A stretch of DNA of 64,000 nucleotides, taken from Teredinibacter turnerae T7901 (GTDB lineage Bacteria; Pseudomonadota; Gammaproteobacteria; Pseudomonadales; Cellvibrionaceae). The stretch lies in the NCBI RefSeq assembly GCF_000023025.1, contig NC_012997.1:4089125-4153124 (forward strand), written 5' to 3'. Shown piece after piece: positions 1-8,573 of this stretch; the stretch's first letter is position 1, and every line of letters begins with the position of its first letter. Below the pieces are notes generated by a model that worked only from the letters and a program-made list of their open reading frames with translations, ran no database searches and was not told the DNA's origin. Both the position numbers and the translations under genes were made by a program.

Positions 1-269
1 GTGAGGCACAGGGTAATCCAACGCGGTTGGGCGCCCATCGCCGCCAAATCACTGAGCGAGACACAAAGCGCGCGCTCTGCGACCAGGTACGGCTCAGCAT
101 CCGCCGGAAAATGTACATCGGCTACCAGCGTATCAACCGAGACAGCCAGCTGTTCTGAAGGGGGAATTTCGAGAAGTGCGCAGTCGTCACCGATCCCCAG
201 GGCTACACCCGGGGCATCCTGAGCGCGGGCGAAATAGTCGCGAATAAGGTCGAACTCGCCGAGAGACAT
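1..269 (-). CDS. thiL: Thiamine-monophosphate kinase, N-terminal part (runs off the left edge)
   Basis: ThiL phosphorylates thiamine monophosphate to the active cofactor thiamine diphosphate with ATP in the cytoplasm. Only the first 89 or so codons are in the window. The translated start reads MSLGEFDLIRDYFARAQ, then GIGDDCALLEIP around residue 26 and VSVDTLVADVHF around residue 44, the Mg/ATP-binding aspartate motifs that open this family. The ATG lies 21 nt after the nusB stop, and nusB-thiL adjacency is the standard gammaproteobacterial order, so it is probably the last part of the rib-nusB transcript. Nothing can be said about the missing C-terminal two-thirds. Confidence 0.92.
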   Translation of the reverse strand, partial: MSLGEFDLIRDYFARAQDAPGVALGIGDDCALLEIPPSEQLAVSVDTLVADVHFPADAEPYLVAERALCVSLSDLAAMGAQPRWITLCL

Positions 270-290
270 GAGGCGTCAGTACAACTCAAA

Positions 291-734
291 TCAGGATCGG
301 GCGGCGTTAAATTCCAGCGCGCGCAAATCAGCCGCCACTTTGTCTAACACACCGTTGACGAACTTATGGCTATCTTCTGCGCCGAATTTTTTTGCCAGGT
401 TAACCGCTTCGTTAATAACCACTTTGTAAGGCACATCAACGCGGTTTTTAAGTTCGAAAGTGGCCTGGCGTAAGAGCGCCAGCGTCACCGGGTCGAGCTT
501 TTCCAGCGGCAAGGATTTCAGATGCGGCAGGAAACACGCGTCCAATGCCGATTTATCAGCGGCTACCCCGTGGAACAGCTCATGAAAATACTCGGTATCC
601 ACTTTGGACATATCGTTGTCGGTGTGGAATTCCGCTTCGATTACGTGCAGCGGGTTACCGTTCATCTGCCACTGGTAAATCGCCTGCATAGCGAAATGGC
701 GGGCACGACTGCGCGTCGCAGCTGTTACTTTCAT
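291..734 (-). CDS. nusB: Transcription antitermination factor NusB
   Basis: NusB is a small all-helical RNA-binding protein that pairs with NusE (ribosomal protein S10) on boxA RNA and keeps RNA polymerase processive through rRNA operons. The 147-residue product has the usual length. It starts with the basic SRARHFAMQAIYQWQ segment and ends with the conserved helix motif KVVINEAVNLAKKFG followed by HKFVNGVLDKVA. It sits between ribH and thiL in the conserved order. The 171-nt gap to ribH is larger than the other gaps in the operon and could hold a separate promoter, but I see no convincing one. Confidence 0.97.
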   Translation of the reverse strand: MKVTAATRSRARHFAMQAIYQWQMNGNPLHVIEAEFHTDNDMSKVDTEYFHELFHGVAADKSALDACFLPHLKSLPLEKLDPVTLALLRQATFELKNRVDVPYKVVINEAVNLAKKFGAEDSHKFVNGVLDKVAADLRALEFNAARS

Positions 735-905
735 TACTTAACCTGTAAAAAATAGCATTGCCAGCAATGCTCAATGTTTAAAAAATTCAACCTGGAAATA
801 GGGTGCCGCACAACGTGGATAAGCCGAATACCGGCCTATCAGGACGACGAATAAATCCGGGCGAGCAAACCGCTCAGCACAGCAGCGAGCTGATTCACCC
901 TGGAA

Positions 906-1373
906 TTACAATTTGCCGAGCAACGACACCATTTCCAGCGCGGTTTCTGCCGCTTCGCTACCTTTGTTGCCCGCCTTGGTACCCGATCGCTCAATGGCTT
1001 GCTCGATTGAATCCACAGTGAGGACACCAAACGCTACCGGGATACCGGTTGCCAGTGAGACCTGGGCGAGCCCCTTAGTACATTCGCCGGCAACATAGTC
1101 AAAGTGCGGCGTACCCCCGCGAATCACCGCGCCCAACGCAACAATTGCGTCGTAATCGCCGCTGGCAGCCAGCTTCTGCGCCGCCAGAGGAAATTCAAAC
1201 GCGCCTGGGGCGTAAACAATTTCGATGTCGTCATCACTCACACCATGACGACGCAGTGTATCCAGCGCGCCCTCTTTCAAATGCTCGACCACAAAGCTGT
1301 TCCAGCGGCTTACCAAAAGAGCATATTTGCCGGTTGCGGATTTAAAATCACCTTCAATAATTTTTATGGTCAT
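906..1373 (-). CDS. ribH: 6,7-dimethyl-8-ribityllumazine synthase
   Basis: Lumazine synthase condenses 5-amino-6-ribitylamino-uracil with 3,4-dihydroxy-2-butanone-4-phosphate, the penultimate step of riboflavin synthesis. At 155 residues it has the standard length. Family motifs are visible: [14 protein letters not shown] for the substrate-binding loop, [16 protein letters not shown] with the catalytic His, and [15 protein letters not shown] near the C terminus. It lies 19 nt downstream of ribBA, whose product provides one of its substrates, so the two are probably co-transcribed. Members of this family form pentamers or 60-mer shells; which one cannot be decided here. Confidence 0.97.
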   Translation of the reverse strand: MTIKIIEGDFKSATGKYALLVSRWNSFVVEHLKEGALDTLRRHGVSDDDIEIVYAPGAFEFPLAAQKLAASGDYDAIVALGAVIRGGTPHFDYVAGECTKGLAQVSLATGIPVAFGVLTVDSIEQAIERSGTKAGNKGSEAAETALEMVSLLGKL

Positions 1374-1392
1374 GGGGTTTTCCGTCTTTCAA

Positions 1393-2502
1393 TTACTCGT
1401 AAATAATGTAGTCAACCACTTCCAGATCGAACCCGGAAATCGCTTTAAAATTGTAGGGCGCGCTCAGCAAGCGCATTTTCTTGATGCCCAGATCCTGGAG
1501 GATTTGCGAGCCGGTACCGACTTGCTTGTAACCAACGTCCTGCTTTGGGCGCACCTGCTTGCCAGAGAGCAGCCAATCGATGCTCTCTTCAATCTCCGCG
1601 GTGGTTTCGTTGTGACAAATCAACACCAGCACACCGCGACCCTCTGCGGCAACACGTTTCATCGCCGCCTGGAAATGCCAGGGTTTGTCGGCCTGATTCG
1701 CATGCTGAATGGTGAGTACATCCCGCACGGTGCTGCCCACATGTACGCGCACCAGCACCGGTTCGTCACCGGTTATATCTCCTTTGATTAAAGCAAAGTG
1801 AAGCTCACCCCGCGCAGAATCCTTGTAGGTGCGTAACGTAAATTCACCGTGCTCGGTACAGACTTTCCGCTCGTTAACACACACCACGGTTTTCTCGTGT
1901 ACCACACGATGGTGGATAAGATCGGCAATCGTGCCCATTTTAATGCCGTGTTCGGCGGCAAATTTTTCCAGATCCGGACGGCGCGCCATGGAGCCATCCT
2001 CGTTCATGATCTCGACGATCACCGCCGCCGGCTCTAAACCGGCCAAGCGCGCTAAATCACAACCGGCTTCCGTATGCCCCGCGCGACTTAAAACGCCGCC
2101 GGCTTGCGCCATAAGCGGAAAGATGTGCCCGGGCTGCACCAAATCGCGAGGCTTCGCATCCCGTGCCACCGCAGCGCGCACCGTGCGCGCTCTGTCGGCA
2201 GCAGAGATGCCAGTGGTGACACCTTCGGCCGCTTCAATGGACACCGTAAAATTGGTCGAATGCACCGCGCGGTTGTCGCGCACCATCAATGGCAAATCCA
2301 ACTGACGGCAGCGGTCTTCGGTCAGGGTCAAACAAATAAGCCCCCGTGCGTTGCGCGCCATAAAATTGATATCTTCGGCCCGTACCTGATCGGCGGCCAT
2401 AATCAGATCGCCTTCATTTTCGCGATCTTCGTCATCCATCAGAATGACCATTCGCCCTTGGCGAATATCATCAATAAGTTCTTCTGCGGTATTAAGCTGC
2501 AT
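1393..2502 (-). CDS. ribBA: 3,4-dihydroxy-2-butanone-4-phosphate synthase with a degenerate GTP cyclohydrolase II-like domain
   Basis: The N-terminal half (about residues 1-200) is a complete DHBP synthase, with the acidic metal site DDEDRENEGDLIMAAD and the motif RAGHTEAGCDLARLAG. It converts ribulose-5-phosphate to the four-carbon riboflavin precursor. The C-terminal half (about 205-369) aligns with RibA, but the region that should carry the zinc-binding cysteines reads VRVHVGSTVRDVLTIQ and has none. The GTP cyclohydrolase II activity is therefore expected to be absent, as in many proteobacterial 'RibBA' proteins, and a separate ribA is expected elsewhere. The gene is 6 nt from ribE, leaving no room for an FMN riboswitch in front of it. 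Confidence 0.95.
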   Translation of the reverse strand: MQLNTAEELIDDIRQGRMVILMDDEDRENEGDLIMAADQVRAEDINFMARNARGLICLTLTEDRCRQLDLPLMVRDNRAVHSTNFTVSIEAAEGVTTGISAADRARTVRAAVARDAKPRDLVQPGHIFPLMAQAGGVLSRAGHTEAGCDLARLAGLEPAAVIVEIMNEDGSMARRPDLEKFAAEHGIKMGTIADLIHHRVVHEKTVVCVNERKVCTEHGEFTLRTYKDSARGELHFALIKGDITGDEPVLVRVHVGSTVRDVLTIQHANQADKPWHFQAAMKRVAAEGRGVLVLICHNETTAEIEESIDWLLSGKQVRPKQDVGYKQVGTGSQILQDLGIKKMRLLSAPYNFKAISGFDLEVVDYIIYE

Positions 2503-2508
2503 AGCTGA

Positions 2509-3168
2509 CTACTTCAAGTATCCGTTTTCGGCGAGAAAAGATTCACTCACGCCTTTGGTTACCGCTTCTGCGGCTTTTTCGCCCAGCAACAGGCGCTCCA
2601 GGTAGCGGGCAATAACGTCCACTTCCAGGTTTACCTGTGTCCCGGCTGTGTATTCTCCAATAATGGTTCGCTCAATCGTATGGGGCACGATATTGAGCTC
2701 GAAAACATCCCCGTTCACTTTGTTAACGGTGAGGCTTGTTCCATCCACAGTAATTGAGCCTTTGTGGGCGATGTATTTGGCGAGCTCCCGCGGGGCGCGA
2801 ATACTGAAACGCTCTGAGCGGGCATCCGGCGCACGCTCAACGACTTCACCCAATCCATCCACATGACCGCTGACTATATGGCCACCCAGACGCGACTGCG
2901 GCGTCAGTGCTTTTTCCAGGTTCACTGCTGTGCCAGATTTCCAGCTGCCTATCGACGTGAGGCTGAGTGTTTCAAGAGATACGTCTGCGGCAAAGCCATC
3001 GCCAGGCAACTCAACTGCCGTGAGGCACACGCCGTTGGTGGCAATGGAATCTCCCAACGCCACGTCGCTCCATGACATGTCCGCAGCGCGCACGCGCAAG
3101 CGCACATCTCCGCCGCGACGTTCGAGGGATACAATCTGTCCAACCGTTTCAATAATTCCAGTAAACAT
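2509..3168 (-). CDS. ribE: Riboflavin synthase, alpha subunit
   Basis: This enzyme dismutates two molecules of 6,7-dimethyl-8-ribityllumazine into riboflavin and the pyrimidine precursor. The 219-residue protein begins with the invariant MFTGIIETVG and shows the two lumazine-binding beta-barrel repeats. The first contains NGVCLTAVEL and the second DGTSLTVNKVNG, with GHIVSGHVDG between them. The C-terminal helix (ARYLERLL) forms the trimer in known structures. It lies between ribD (51 nt upstream) and ribBA (6 nt downstream) and belongs to the same transcript. The equivalent gene is called ribC in some species. Confidence 0.97.
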   Translation of the reverse strand: MFTGIIETVGQIVSLERRGGDVRLRVRAADMSWSDVALGDSIATNGVCLTAVELPGDGFAADVSLETLSLTSIGSWKSGTAVNLEKALTPQSRLGGHIVSGHVDGLGEVVERAPDARSERFSIRAPRELAKYIAHKGSITVDGTSLTVNKVNGDVFELNIVPHTIERTIIGEYTAGTQVNLEVDVIARYLERLLLGEKAAEAVTKGVSESFLAENGYLK

Positions 3169-3219
3169 AGTTGAATCTCAATTTAACGTGCCCAGCAAAT
3201 ACGTTGGCGGCTGCCTAGG

Positions 3220-4311
3220 TCAGGATTCCGGGTCCGGAATCGCGGTAATTCGCCAATCAGGCCCTACGGCCCGCACGTCTTTAATCGTAAGTTCCAGGCT
3301 CGCACCCATGGTTAAAATTGGCAGTTCCAACAAGGGGCGCGCATCGCTGCCCATCAGCTTTGCGGCCACATACACAATGAGTTCATCCACCAGCCCCGCT
3401 GCCACAAAGGCACCAGCGAGCTTGGCCCCGGTTTCGAGCAGTACTTCGTTGCACTGGTAATGTTCAGCCAAACCGAGCAGAAGTTCACGTAAATCGACGT
3501 GACCCATTTTTTCCGGAAGCGGCCAGGTGTCCAGCTCACTGTTCAACGCCTTGGCCGCATCGCAAGTAGCCACCAGAGTTGTTCCCGGCTGGCGAAACAC
3601 TTCCGCGCTGGGATCGACCCGCAGCTGGCTGTCGACGATTACCCGGATGGGCTGGCGCTCGCACTCTGGCAAACGCACCGTTAGCAAAGGGTCATCGAGC
3701 AATACAGATTCAACACCCGTAATAATTGCACAACTGCGGGCGCGTAATTTTTGCACGTCGGCTCGCGCGCTTGGGCCGGTAATCCATTTGCTTTCGCCGC
3801 TGCGCATCGCAGTGCGACCATCAAGGCTCATCGCCAATTTGCAGCGCACCAGGGGTAAGCCAGTGCGCATACGCTTTACGAAGCCCAGATTGAGCGAGAG
3901 GGCTTCTTCTTCGAGTAAGGGACCGTCAACGACAACACCCGCGCGCTGTAATTTATCCAAGCCTCGGCCAGCGACCAGCGGATTTGGATCCTCCATCGCG
4001 TACACCAAACGACCAATACCTGCATCCACTAGGGCGTCCGCACAGGGCCCGGTTTTACCGGTATGCGAGCAGGGCTCCAGCGTGACATAGGCCGTGGCGC
4101 CCGCTAACTGCTGGCGATCGATCACAGACTTTAGCGCATTGACCTCGGCGTGGGGCTCCCCAGCCCGGTGGTGGTAACCTTCGCCAATAACAACGCCGTC
4201 CTTCACCAGCACACAGCCGACCCTGGGATTAGGTGTTGTGGTGTTCAAGCCCTCTTCAGCCAGACGTAACGCCTGCTGCATAAATACGGTGTCAGCTGTG
4301 GAAAAGTCCAT
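3220..4311 (-). CDS. ribD: Bifunctional riboflavin biosynthesis deaminase/reductase RibD
   Basis: RibD deaminates the pyrimidine ring of the first riboflavin intermediate and then reduces its ribosyl side chain with NADPH. The N-terminal cytidine-deaminase-like domain (about residues 1-145) carries the zinc site HAEVNAL and PCSHTGKTGPCADAL. The reductase domain (about 150-363) has LAMSLDGRTAM and RVIVDSQLRVDP. Length is normal for the family. Its ATG shares one base with the nrdR stop codon (TAATG), which implies translational coupling. The coupling of the deoxyribonucleotide-metabolism repressor NrdR to riboflavin genes is a widely conserved arrangement. Confidence 0.97.
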   Translation of the reverse strand: MDFSTADTVFMQQALRLAEEGLNTTTPNPRVGCVLVKDGVVIGEGYHHRAGEPHAEVNALKSVIDRQQLAGATAYVTLEPCSHTGKTGPCADALVDAGIGRLVYAMEDPNPLVAGRGLDKLQRAGVVVDGPLLEEEALSLNLGFVKRMRTGLPLVRCKLAMSLDGRTAMRSGESKWITGPSARADVQKLRARSCAIITGVESVLLDDPLLTVRLPECERQPIRVIVDSQLRVDPSAEVFRQPGTTLVATCDAAKALNSELDTWPLPEKMGHVDLRELLLGLAEHYQCNEVLLETGAKLAGAFVAAGLVDELIVYVAAKLMGSDARPLLELPILTMGASLELTIKDVRAVGPDWRITAIPDPES

Positions 4312-4778
4312 TAAGCAGTCTCGTCGGGCTTTTTCTGGAGCCGGTCAATCTCGGCCCTGAATTCACTGATATCCTGAAAGCTGCGATACACCGATGCAAA
4401 ACGGACATAAGCCACCTGATCGAGATTCTGCAGCTCCTCCATCACTTTTTCGCCAATCACCAGCGACTTTATCTCGCGCTCGCCGAGCGCTTGCAGGTAA
4501 TGACGAACGTTGTGCAGGGCCGTTTCTATGGCTTCCACACTAACTGGCCGTTTCTCGAGCGCGCGCTGCAGCCCGTTGCGAAGCTTTTCTTCATCAAACG
4601 GCTCGCGGGTACCGTCTTGTTTGATGACTTTGGGCATAAGCAGTTCAGCGGTTTCAAACGTGGTAAAACGTTCGTGGCACGCCTGACATTCACGGCGGCG
4701 ACGCACCTGAACGCCATCAGCGACCAGGCGGGAATCGATAACTTTGGTATCTGTTTGGTTACAGAAGGGGCAGTGCAT
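4311..4778 (-). CDS. nrdR: Transcriptional repressor NrdR
   Basis: NrdR represses ribonucleotide reductase operons in response to ATP/dATP binding. The 155-residue product has the N-terminal zinc ribbon with Cys3, Cys6, Cys31 and Cys34, the basic stretch RRRREC between the knuckles, and then an ATP-cone domain (about residues 46-140) containing [16 protein letters not shown]. This is the full family architecture. It is the first gene of the minus-strand rib operon seen here and overlaps ribD by one base. No NrdR box was recognised in the 80 nt upstream. Confidence 0.97.
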   Translation of the reverse strand: MHCPFCNQTDTKVIDSRLVADGVQVRRRRECQACHERFTTFETAELLMPKVIKQDGTREPFDEEKLRNGLQRALEKRPVSVEAIETALHNVRHYLQALGEREIKSLVIGEKVMEELQNLDQVAYVRFASVYRSFQDISEFRAEIDRLQKKPDETA

Positions 4779-4858
4779 AGTGGAGTCTGCGAGTATGAGC
4801 GGAAAAAACAGCGCGCATAGTAGCAGAATTTCACCCTACTCGCTGGCTGTTGGGCCGC

Positions 4859-5839
4859 TCAGGCAACCTTGGCCGGGTGTACTTCCACCGATACATGGAC
4901 TAACTGTGGATAGCCCGCCAGTAGCGCTTTGTAGTCTTCTACCGCACGAGGCCGCTCGCTCACCAGCGACAGTACAACCGCATAGTGGTTGCCACTGATA
5001 CGCCACGCGTGAAAGTCGCTGATGCGGCAGTCCCCTTCCGACTCCACGCGCTGCTTGATCGCCGCAACGTCTGACTCGGGAAGGCTGGCATCCAGCAAGG
5101 TTGGCGCTGTCTGCCCAACCAATCGCAAAGCCCAAATCACGATGATTGTCGCCCCCAAAAGCCCCATCGCCGGATCAAGCCAGTACCAGGAAAGGAACTT
5201 ACCGGTTAACAGAGCAACAATCGCCAGTACCGAAGTCAAAGCATCGGCAAGCACATGCAGGTAGGCGGCGTGTAGATTCTGATCCTCGGGTGGATCATCC
5301 TCGTGATGGCTGTGGTGGTGATCCTTCGTGGAATGATGGTGATGATCATGGTCATGCCCAGGACCGTGGCTATGACCATGATGATGATCGTCCTGTAACA
5401 AGAACGCACTGATGACATTCACTACAAGGCCAAAGGCCGCCACCGCAATTGCCTGATTAAAATGAATTTCGGGCTCACCGAGTAATCGCTGGCAGGATTC
5501 CACTACCATTACCAGTGCGACCACCGCAAGCCCCACCGCACTGGCGAAACCACCCAACACGTTCACTTTGCCGGTGCCGAAACTATAGGCAGGGTTATCA
5601 CTGTTGCGGCGCGCGTATTGATAGGCAAACAAGGTAATCATGAATGCTGCAACGTGGGTGCCCATGTGCCAGCCGTCAGCCTGCAACGCCATCGAACCAT
5701 AAACGGCTCCGGCAACAATTTCGACGACCATGGTCACCGCAGTAAGGGCGACCACATAGAGCGTGCGTGTCTCGCCACGGTGGTTGTGCGGCGCAAAATC
5801 GTGGTCGTGTTTTAATTGTTCGAGTTTATAAGCTGGCAT
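4859..5839 (-). CDS. Cation diffusion facilitator (DmeF/CzcD-like) with a His-rich cytoplasmic loop
   Basis: A proton-coupled inner-membrane exporter for divalent metals, probably zinc, cobalt or nickel. Six hydrophobic segments are visible. The metal-site segments read ADGWHMGTHVAAF in the second helix and HVLADALTSV in the fifth. Between helices 4 and 5 lies a very His-rich loop (about residues 150-185) with runs such as HHHGHSHGPGHDHDHHHH, a cytosolic metal-sensing or buffering loop. I start at the ATG at 5839 (326 residues, beginning MPAYKLEQLKHDHDF). The more upstream in-frame ATG at 5905 lies inside the T-run of the glyA terminator and would add a non-homologous extension. A TATAAT hexamer 6 nt before the chosen ATG hints at a leaderless message. 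Confidence 0.88.
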   Translation of the reverse strand: MPAYKLEQLKHDHDFAPHNHRGETRTLYVVALTAVTMVVEIVAGAVYGSMALQADGWHMGTHVAAFMITLFAYQYARRNSDNPAYSFGTGKVNVLGGFASAVGLAVVALVMVVESCQRLLGEPEIHFNQAIAVAAFGLVVNVISAFLLQDDHHHGHSHGPGHDHDHHHHSTKDHHHSHHEDDPPEDQNLHAAYLHVLADALTSVLAIVALLTGKFLSWYWLDPAMGLLGATIIVIWALRLVGQTAPTLLDASLPESDVAAIKQRVESEGDCRISDFHAWRISGNHYAVVLSLVSERPRAVEDYKALLAGYPQLVHVSVEVHPAKVA

Positions 5840-5903
5840 AGCTAAATTATAACGTTGCAGTGAATATTTCGCTCTGCTCCAGAGGCTGCAAAACTTGATC
5901 GAC

Positions 5904-5940
5904 ATAAAAAAACCTGCGCGGCGGCACCGGGCAGGTTTTA
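5904..5940 (-). terminator. Rho-independent terminator after glyA
   Basis: Read on the minus strand, the segment forms a stem between AACCTGC and GCAGGTT, with a GC-rich loop containing CCGGTGCCGCC, followed by seven T residues. It lies about 50 nt after the glyA stop and before the cation-efflux gene. Confidence 0.75.
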
Positions 5941-5988
5941 GGTTTCTCGAGCGTTGCTCTTAATAATCGCCGAGTCTAGTAGTCGCCG

Positions 5989-7257
5989 CTAGTTGCTGCC
6001 GTAGACCGGGAACTTACCGCACACGTCCAGCACCTTGGCTTTAACGTCCGCAATTACCGCTTCAGAGTTGCCGGCCTCCAGACTTTCCAGAACATCACAC
6101 ATCCAGTTGGTGAGATCGACTACTTCAGTTTCGCCGAACCCGCGAGTGGTTATTGCCGGCGTACCGACGCGTAGACCACTGGTCACGAAGGGTGAGCGAG
6201 GATCGTTTGGCACAGCGTTTTTGTTTACGGTGATATTGGCCGCACCCAGCGCTGCATCGGCATCTTTCCCGGAATAGTCTTTACCGATCAGATCCACCAG
6301 CATCAGGTGATTCTCGGTTCCGCCAGACACAATTTTGAAACCGCGCTTGATAAAGGTCGCTGCCATGGTTTTTGCGTTGTCGACCACACGCTGCTGGTAC
6401 GCTTTGTATTCGTCGCTCATCGCTTCTTTGAAGCTAATCGCTTTACCGGCGATTACGTGCATCAAAGGCCCGCCCTGACCGCCGGGGAATACAGCGGAAT
6501 TCAATTTTTTCTCTATTTCAGGGTTGGCCTTCGCCAGAATAATGCCACCGCGCGGACCGCGCAGGGTTTTATGGGTGGTCGTGGTAGTTACGTCGGCAAT
6601 CTGCACTGGAGATGGGTACACACCAGCGGCAACCAGACCGGCCACGTGAGCCATATCGACCATCAGGTAAGCTCCGACTTCGTCAGCAATGTCGCGAAAC
6701 TTTTGCCAGTCCAGAACCTGACTGTATGCAGAGAAACCGGCAACAATCATTTTTGGCTTGTGTTCGCGAGCCAGTGCGGCGATTTCTTCGTAATCGACCA
6801 GGCCGGTTTCCGGGTTCAGACCGTACTGCACTGCGTTGTACATTTTGCCCGAAAAGTTAACCTTGGCTCCGTGAGTCAGGTGGCCACCATGGTCCAGGCT
6901 CATACCCAGGACGGTATCACCGGGCGCGCACAGCGCGGCGTATACGGCGGAGTTCGCCTGCGAGCCGGAGTGCGGTTGAACGTTAGCGTAATCCGCACCA
7001 AACAATGCTTTCGCACGCTCTATGGCCAGCTCTTCGACTTTGTCCACATACTCACAACCGCCGTAATAGCGCTTGCTGGGGTAGCCTTCCGCATATTTGT
7101 TAGTGAGTTTTGAACCCTGCGCCACCATCACCAGTGGACTGGTGTAGTTTTCGGAAGCGATCAATTCAATGTGTTCTTCCTGGCGGACGCCTTCATCAAC
7201 AATGGCTTGCCATACATCGGGGTCAAAATCAGCAATGGTCTGGGTCTTATCAAACAT
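5989..7257 (-). CDS. glyA: Serine hydroxymethyltransferase
   Basis: A PLP enzyme that interconverts serine and glycine and charges tetrahydrofolate with a one-carbon unit. The 422-residue length is typical. The PLP lysine is in [15 protein letters not shown] (about residue 229), preceded by [13 protein letters not shown], and the N-terminal region has [11 protein letters not shown] and [18 protein letters not shown]. The gene is monocistronic by appearance, with a terminator behind it and about 300 nt of leader before the divergent DegV-family gene. In many gammaproteobacteria glyA is found next to nrdR and the rib genes, as here. Confidence 0.98.
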   Translation of the reverse strand: MFDKTQTIADFDPDVWQAIVDEGVRQEEHIELIASENYTSPLVMVAQGSKLTNKYAEGYPSKRYYGGCEYVDKVEELAIERAKALFGADYANVQPHSGSQANSAVYAALCAPGDTVLGMSLDHGGHLTHGAKVNFSGKMYNAVQYGLNPETGLVDYEEIAALAREHKPKMIVAGFSAYSQVLDWQKFRDIADEVGAYLMVDMAHVAGLVAAGVYPSPVQIADVTTTTTHKTLRGPRGGIILAKANPEIEKKLNSAVFPGGQGGPLMHVIAGKAISFKEAMSDEYKAYQQRVVDNAKTMAATFIKRGFKIVSGGTENHLMLVDLIGKDYSGKDADAALGAANITVNKNAVPNDPRSPFVTSGLRVGTPAITTRGFGETEVVDLTNWMCDVLESLEAGNSEAVIADVKAKVLDVCGKFPVYGSN

Positions 7258-7558
7258 AAGTCTCTCCGCGAGAATTGCGAATGCTGGAGCAGCGAAAAAA
7301 GAAGGGAGCGCATTCTACAGGAATAGGGATTAAATTCACATCAAAATAGCATTCGTTTCGCCCCTTCGCTGATGTTCCCGTCTGAAGTATGTATTACGCA
7401 GGTTTTCATCGCTTAGATGGATTTGGAGACTGGCTCCACGAGTTGCCCAACTCGCACTGGTAAAAATGCGCGACTTGCAGAACAATGGCCGACCGCTCTG
7501 GAGGGCTGCTTTTCAGGGCGCGACACCACTCGCCCGGTCATTGTTGTAAGGATTCACT
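7258..7558. other. Intergenic region between the divergent glyA and DegV-family genes
   Basis: About 300 nt with no gene. On the minus strand a TAGAAT hexamer lies about 55 nt before the glyA ATG and could be a -10 element, but no well-spaced -35 was found. The half near 7380-7520 looks like ordinary leader sequence for the plus-strand gene. I recognise no riboswitch or repeat. Confidence 0.4.
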
Positions 7559-8482
7559 ATGCCGAAAACCGCCATTATCCTCGATTCCGCCTGTAGCCTC
7601 CCTAACGAAGTTTGCGCCCGCTACGGGATTTCGTTTGTCCCCCTCACTTACACAGTCAACCGGGTGGAGTACACCGATCCCTGTGATCAGAGCCAGGCGC
7701 TGCTCGCGTTTGCCACCGGCCAGTTTGACCGCAAGAACACAGTTTTTACTTCAGCACCGAGCAGCGACGCCTTCGAAAAAGCTATTCAGCGCAAACTGAA
7801 TGCAGGGTACGACACTATCATTGTCCAAACAGTGAATCGAACTCAGGGAGAAACCTACCTGAACGCGAATACAGCTGTAACCCGAATACAAAAACAGTTG
7901 GGTGATCGCAAAGCGGTAATCCGGGTGATGGACAGCCGCACAGTCTTCGCGGGCCAGGGCCTGCTTGCGGTTGAAACAGTGCGTCGTCTGCTCAAAGGTG
8001 ACAACGAAGACGATGTGCGCCGCAAAATGAACAAGCTGTCGTCACTTATACACACGTTTATTGTGCCCCGCTCCCCCCTGACAGCCCTTGAAAGATCCCG
8101 CGAACGCAACGAAAAAAACGTGGGCTGGACGCAAGCTCTGGTTGCCAGCACACTGGGCATACACCCGGTGATTTGCAATACCAACGACAGCTCAGCTGCC
8201 GTCGGTCGTGTGTGGGGGTTCGAAAAAGCGGTCAGCGCCGTGTTCGCACATGCCTGCGACCGGATCGAGGCGGGGCTGTACAGCCCGATTATCACCCTGA
8301 CATACGCCGGCGCCGTCGAGGAGCTGCGCACCCTGCCCGGCTACGCCTCACTGAGTCAGCTGGCGAAACAAAAAAAAGTTAAACTCATACCTGCGGTTGC
8401 GAGTATGGCAGCTGGGATTTATACCAGTGTTGGCTCACTCTCACTAGCGGTCGCCACTGCACCCCACAATTGGTCGCGCTGA
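7559..8482 (+). CDS. DegV-family protein (fatty-acid-binding fold)
   Basis: The 307-residue product matches the DegV family from end to end. It opens with the strand-loop KTAIILDSACSLPNEV, contains VFTSAPSSDAFEKAI and the central domain segment RVMDSRTVFAGQGLLAVE, and ends with a second lobe rich in small residues. Characterised members (FakB in Firmicutes) bind a fatty acid and present it to a kinase partner. No FakA-like kinase is nearby, so the role here is uncertain. It starts at the ATG after GTAAGGATTCACT, which provides a ribosome-binding site. The next gene, ettA, is on the same strand 91 nt downstream, but the two are probably unrelated in function. Confidence 0.8.
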   Translation: MPKTAIILDSACSLPNEVCARYGISFVPLTYTVNRVEYTDPCDQSQALLAFATGQFDRKNTVFTSAPSSDAFEKAIQRKLNAGYDTIIVQTVNRTQGETYLNANTAVTRIQKQLGDRKAVIRVMDSRTVFAGQGLLAVETVRRLLKGDNEDDVRRKMNKLSSLIHTFIVPRSPLTALERSRERNEKNVGWTQALVASTLGIHPVICNTNDSSAAVGRVWGFEKAVSAVFAHACDRIEAGLYSPIITLTYAGAVEELRTLPGYASLSQLAKQKKVKLIPAVASMAAGIYTSVGSLSLAVATAPHNWSR

Positions 8483-8573
8483 AACAGCAGATCGATTGAA
8501 AATAGGGTGCGCATCGGCTAAGTTGCCGCCCCGTTGCAACTTAAACCCAAGCCTTAAAGCAGGATTCAACCCT

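Noticed and set aside
2503-2508. FMN riboswitch before ribBA
   Set aside because: Only 6 nt separate ribE and ribBA, so there is no room for it.
5280-5400. DNA repeat with many CAT/ATG-type triplets
   Set aside because: It encodes the His-rich metal loop of the cation exporter and is explained by that protein.
6307-7113. 268-codon plus-strand reading frame opposite glyA
   Set aside because: It is antisense to the well-conserved glyA gene and shows no motif.
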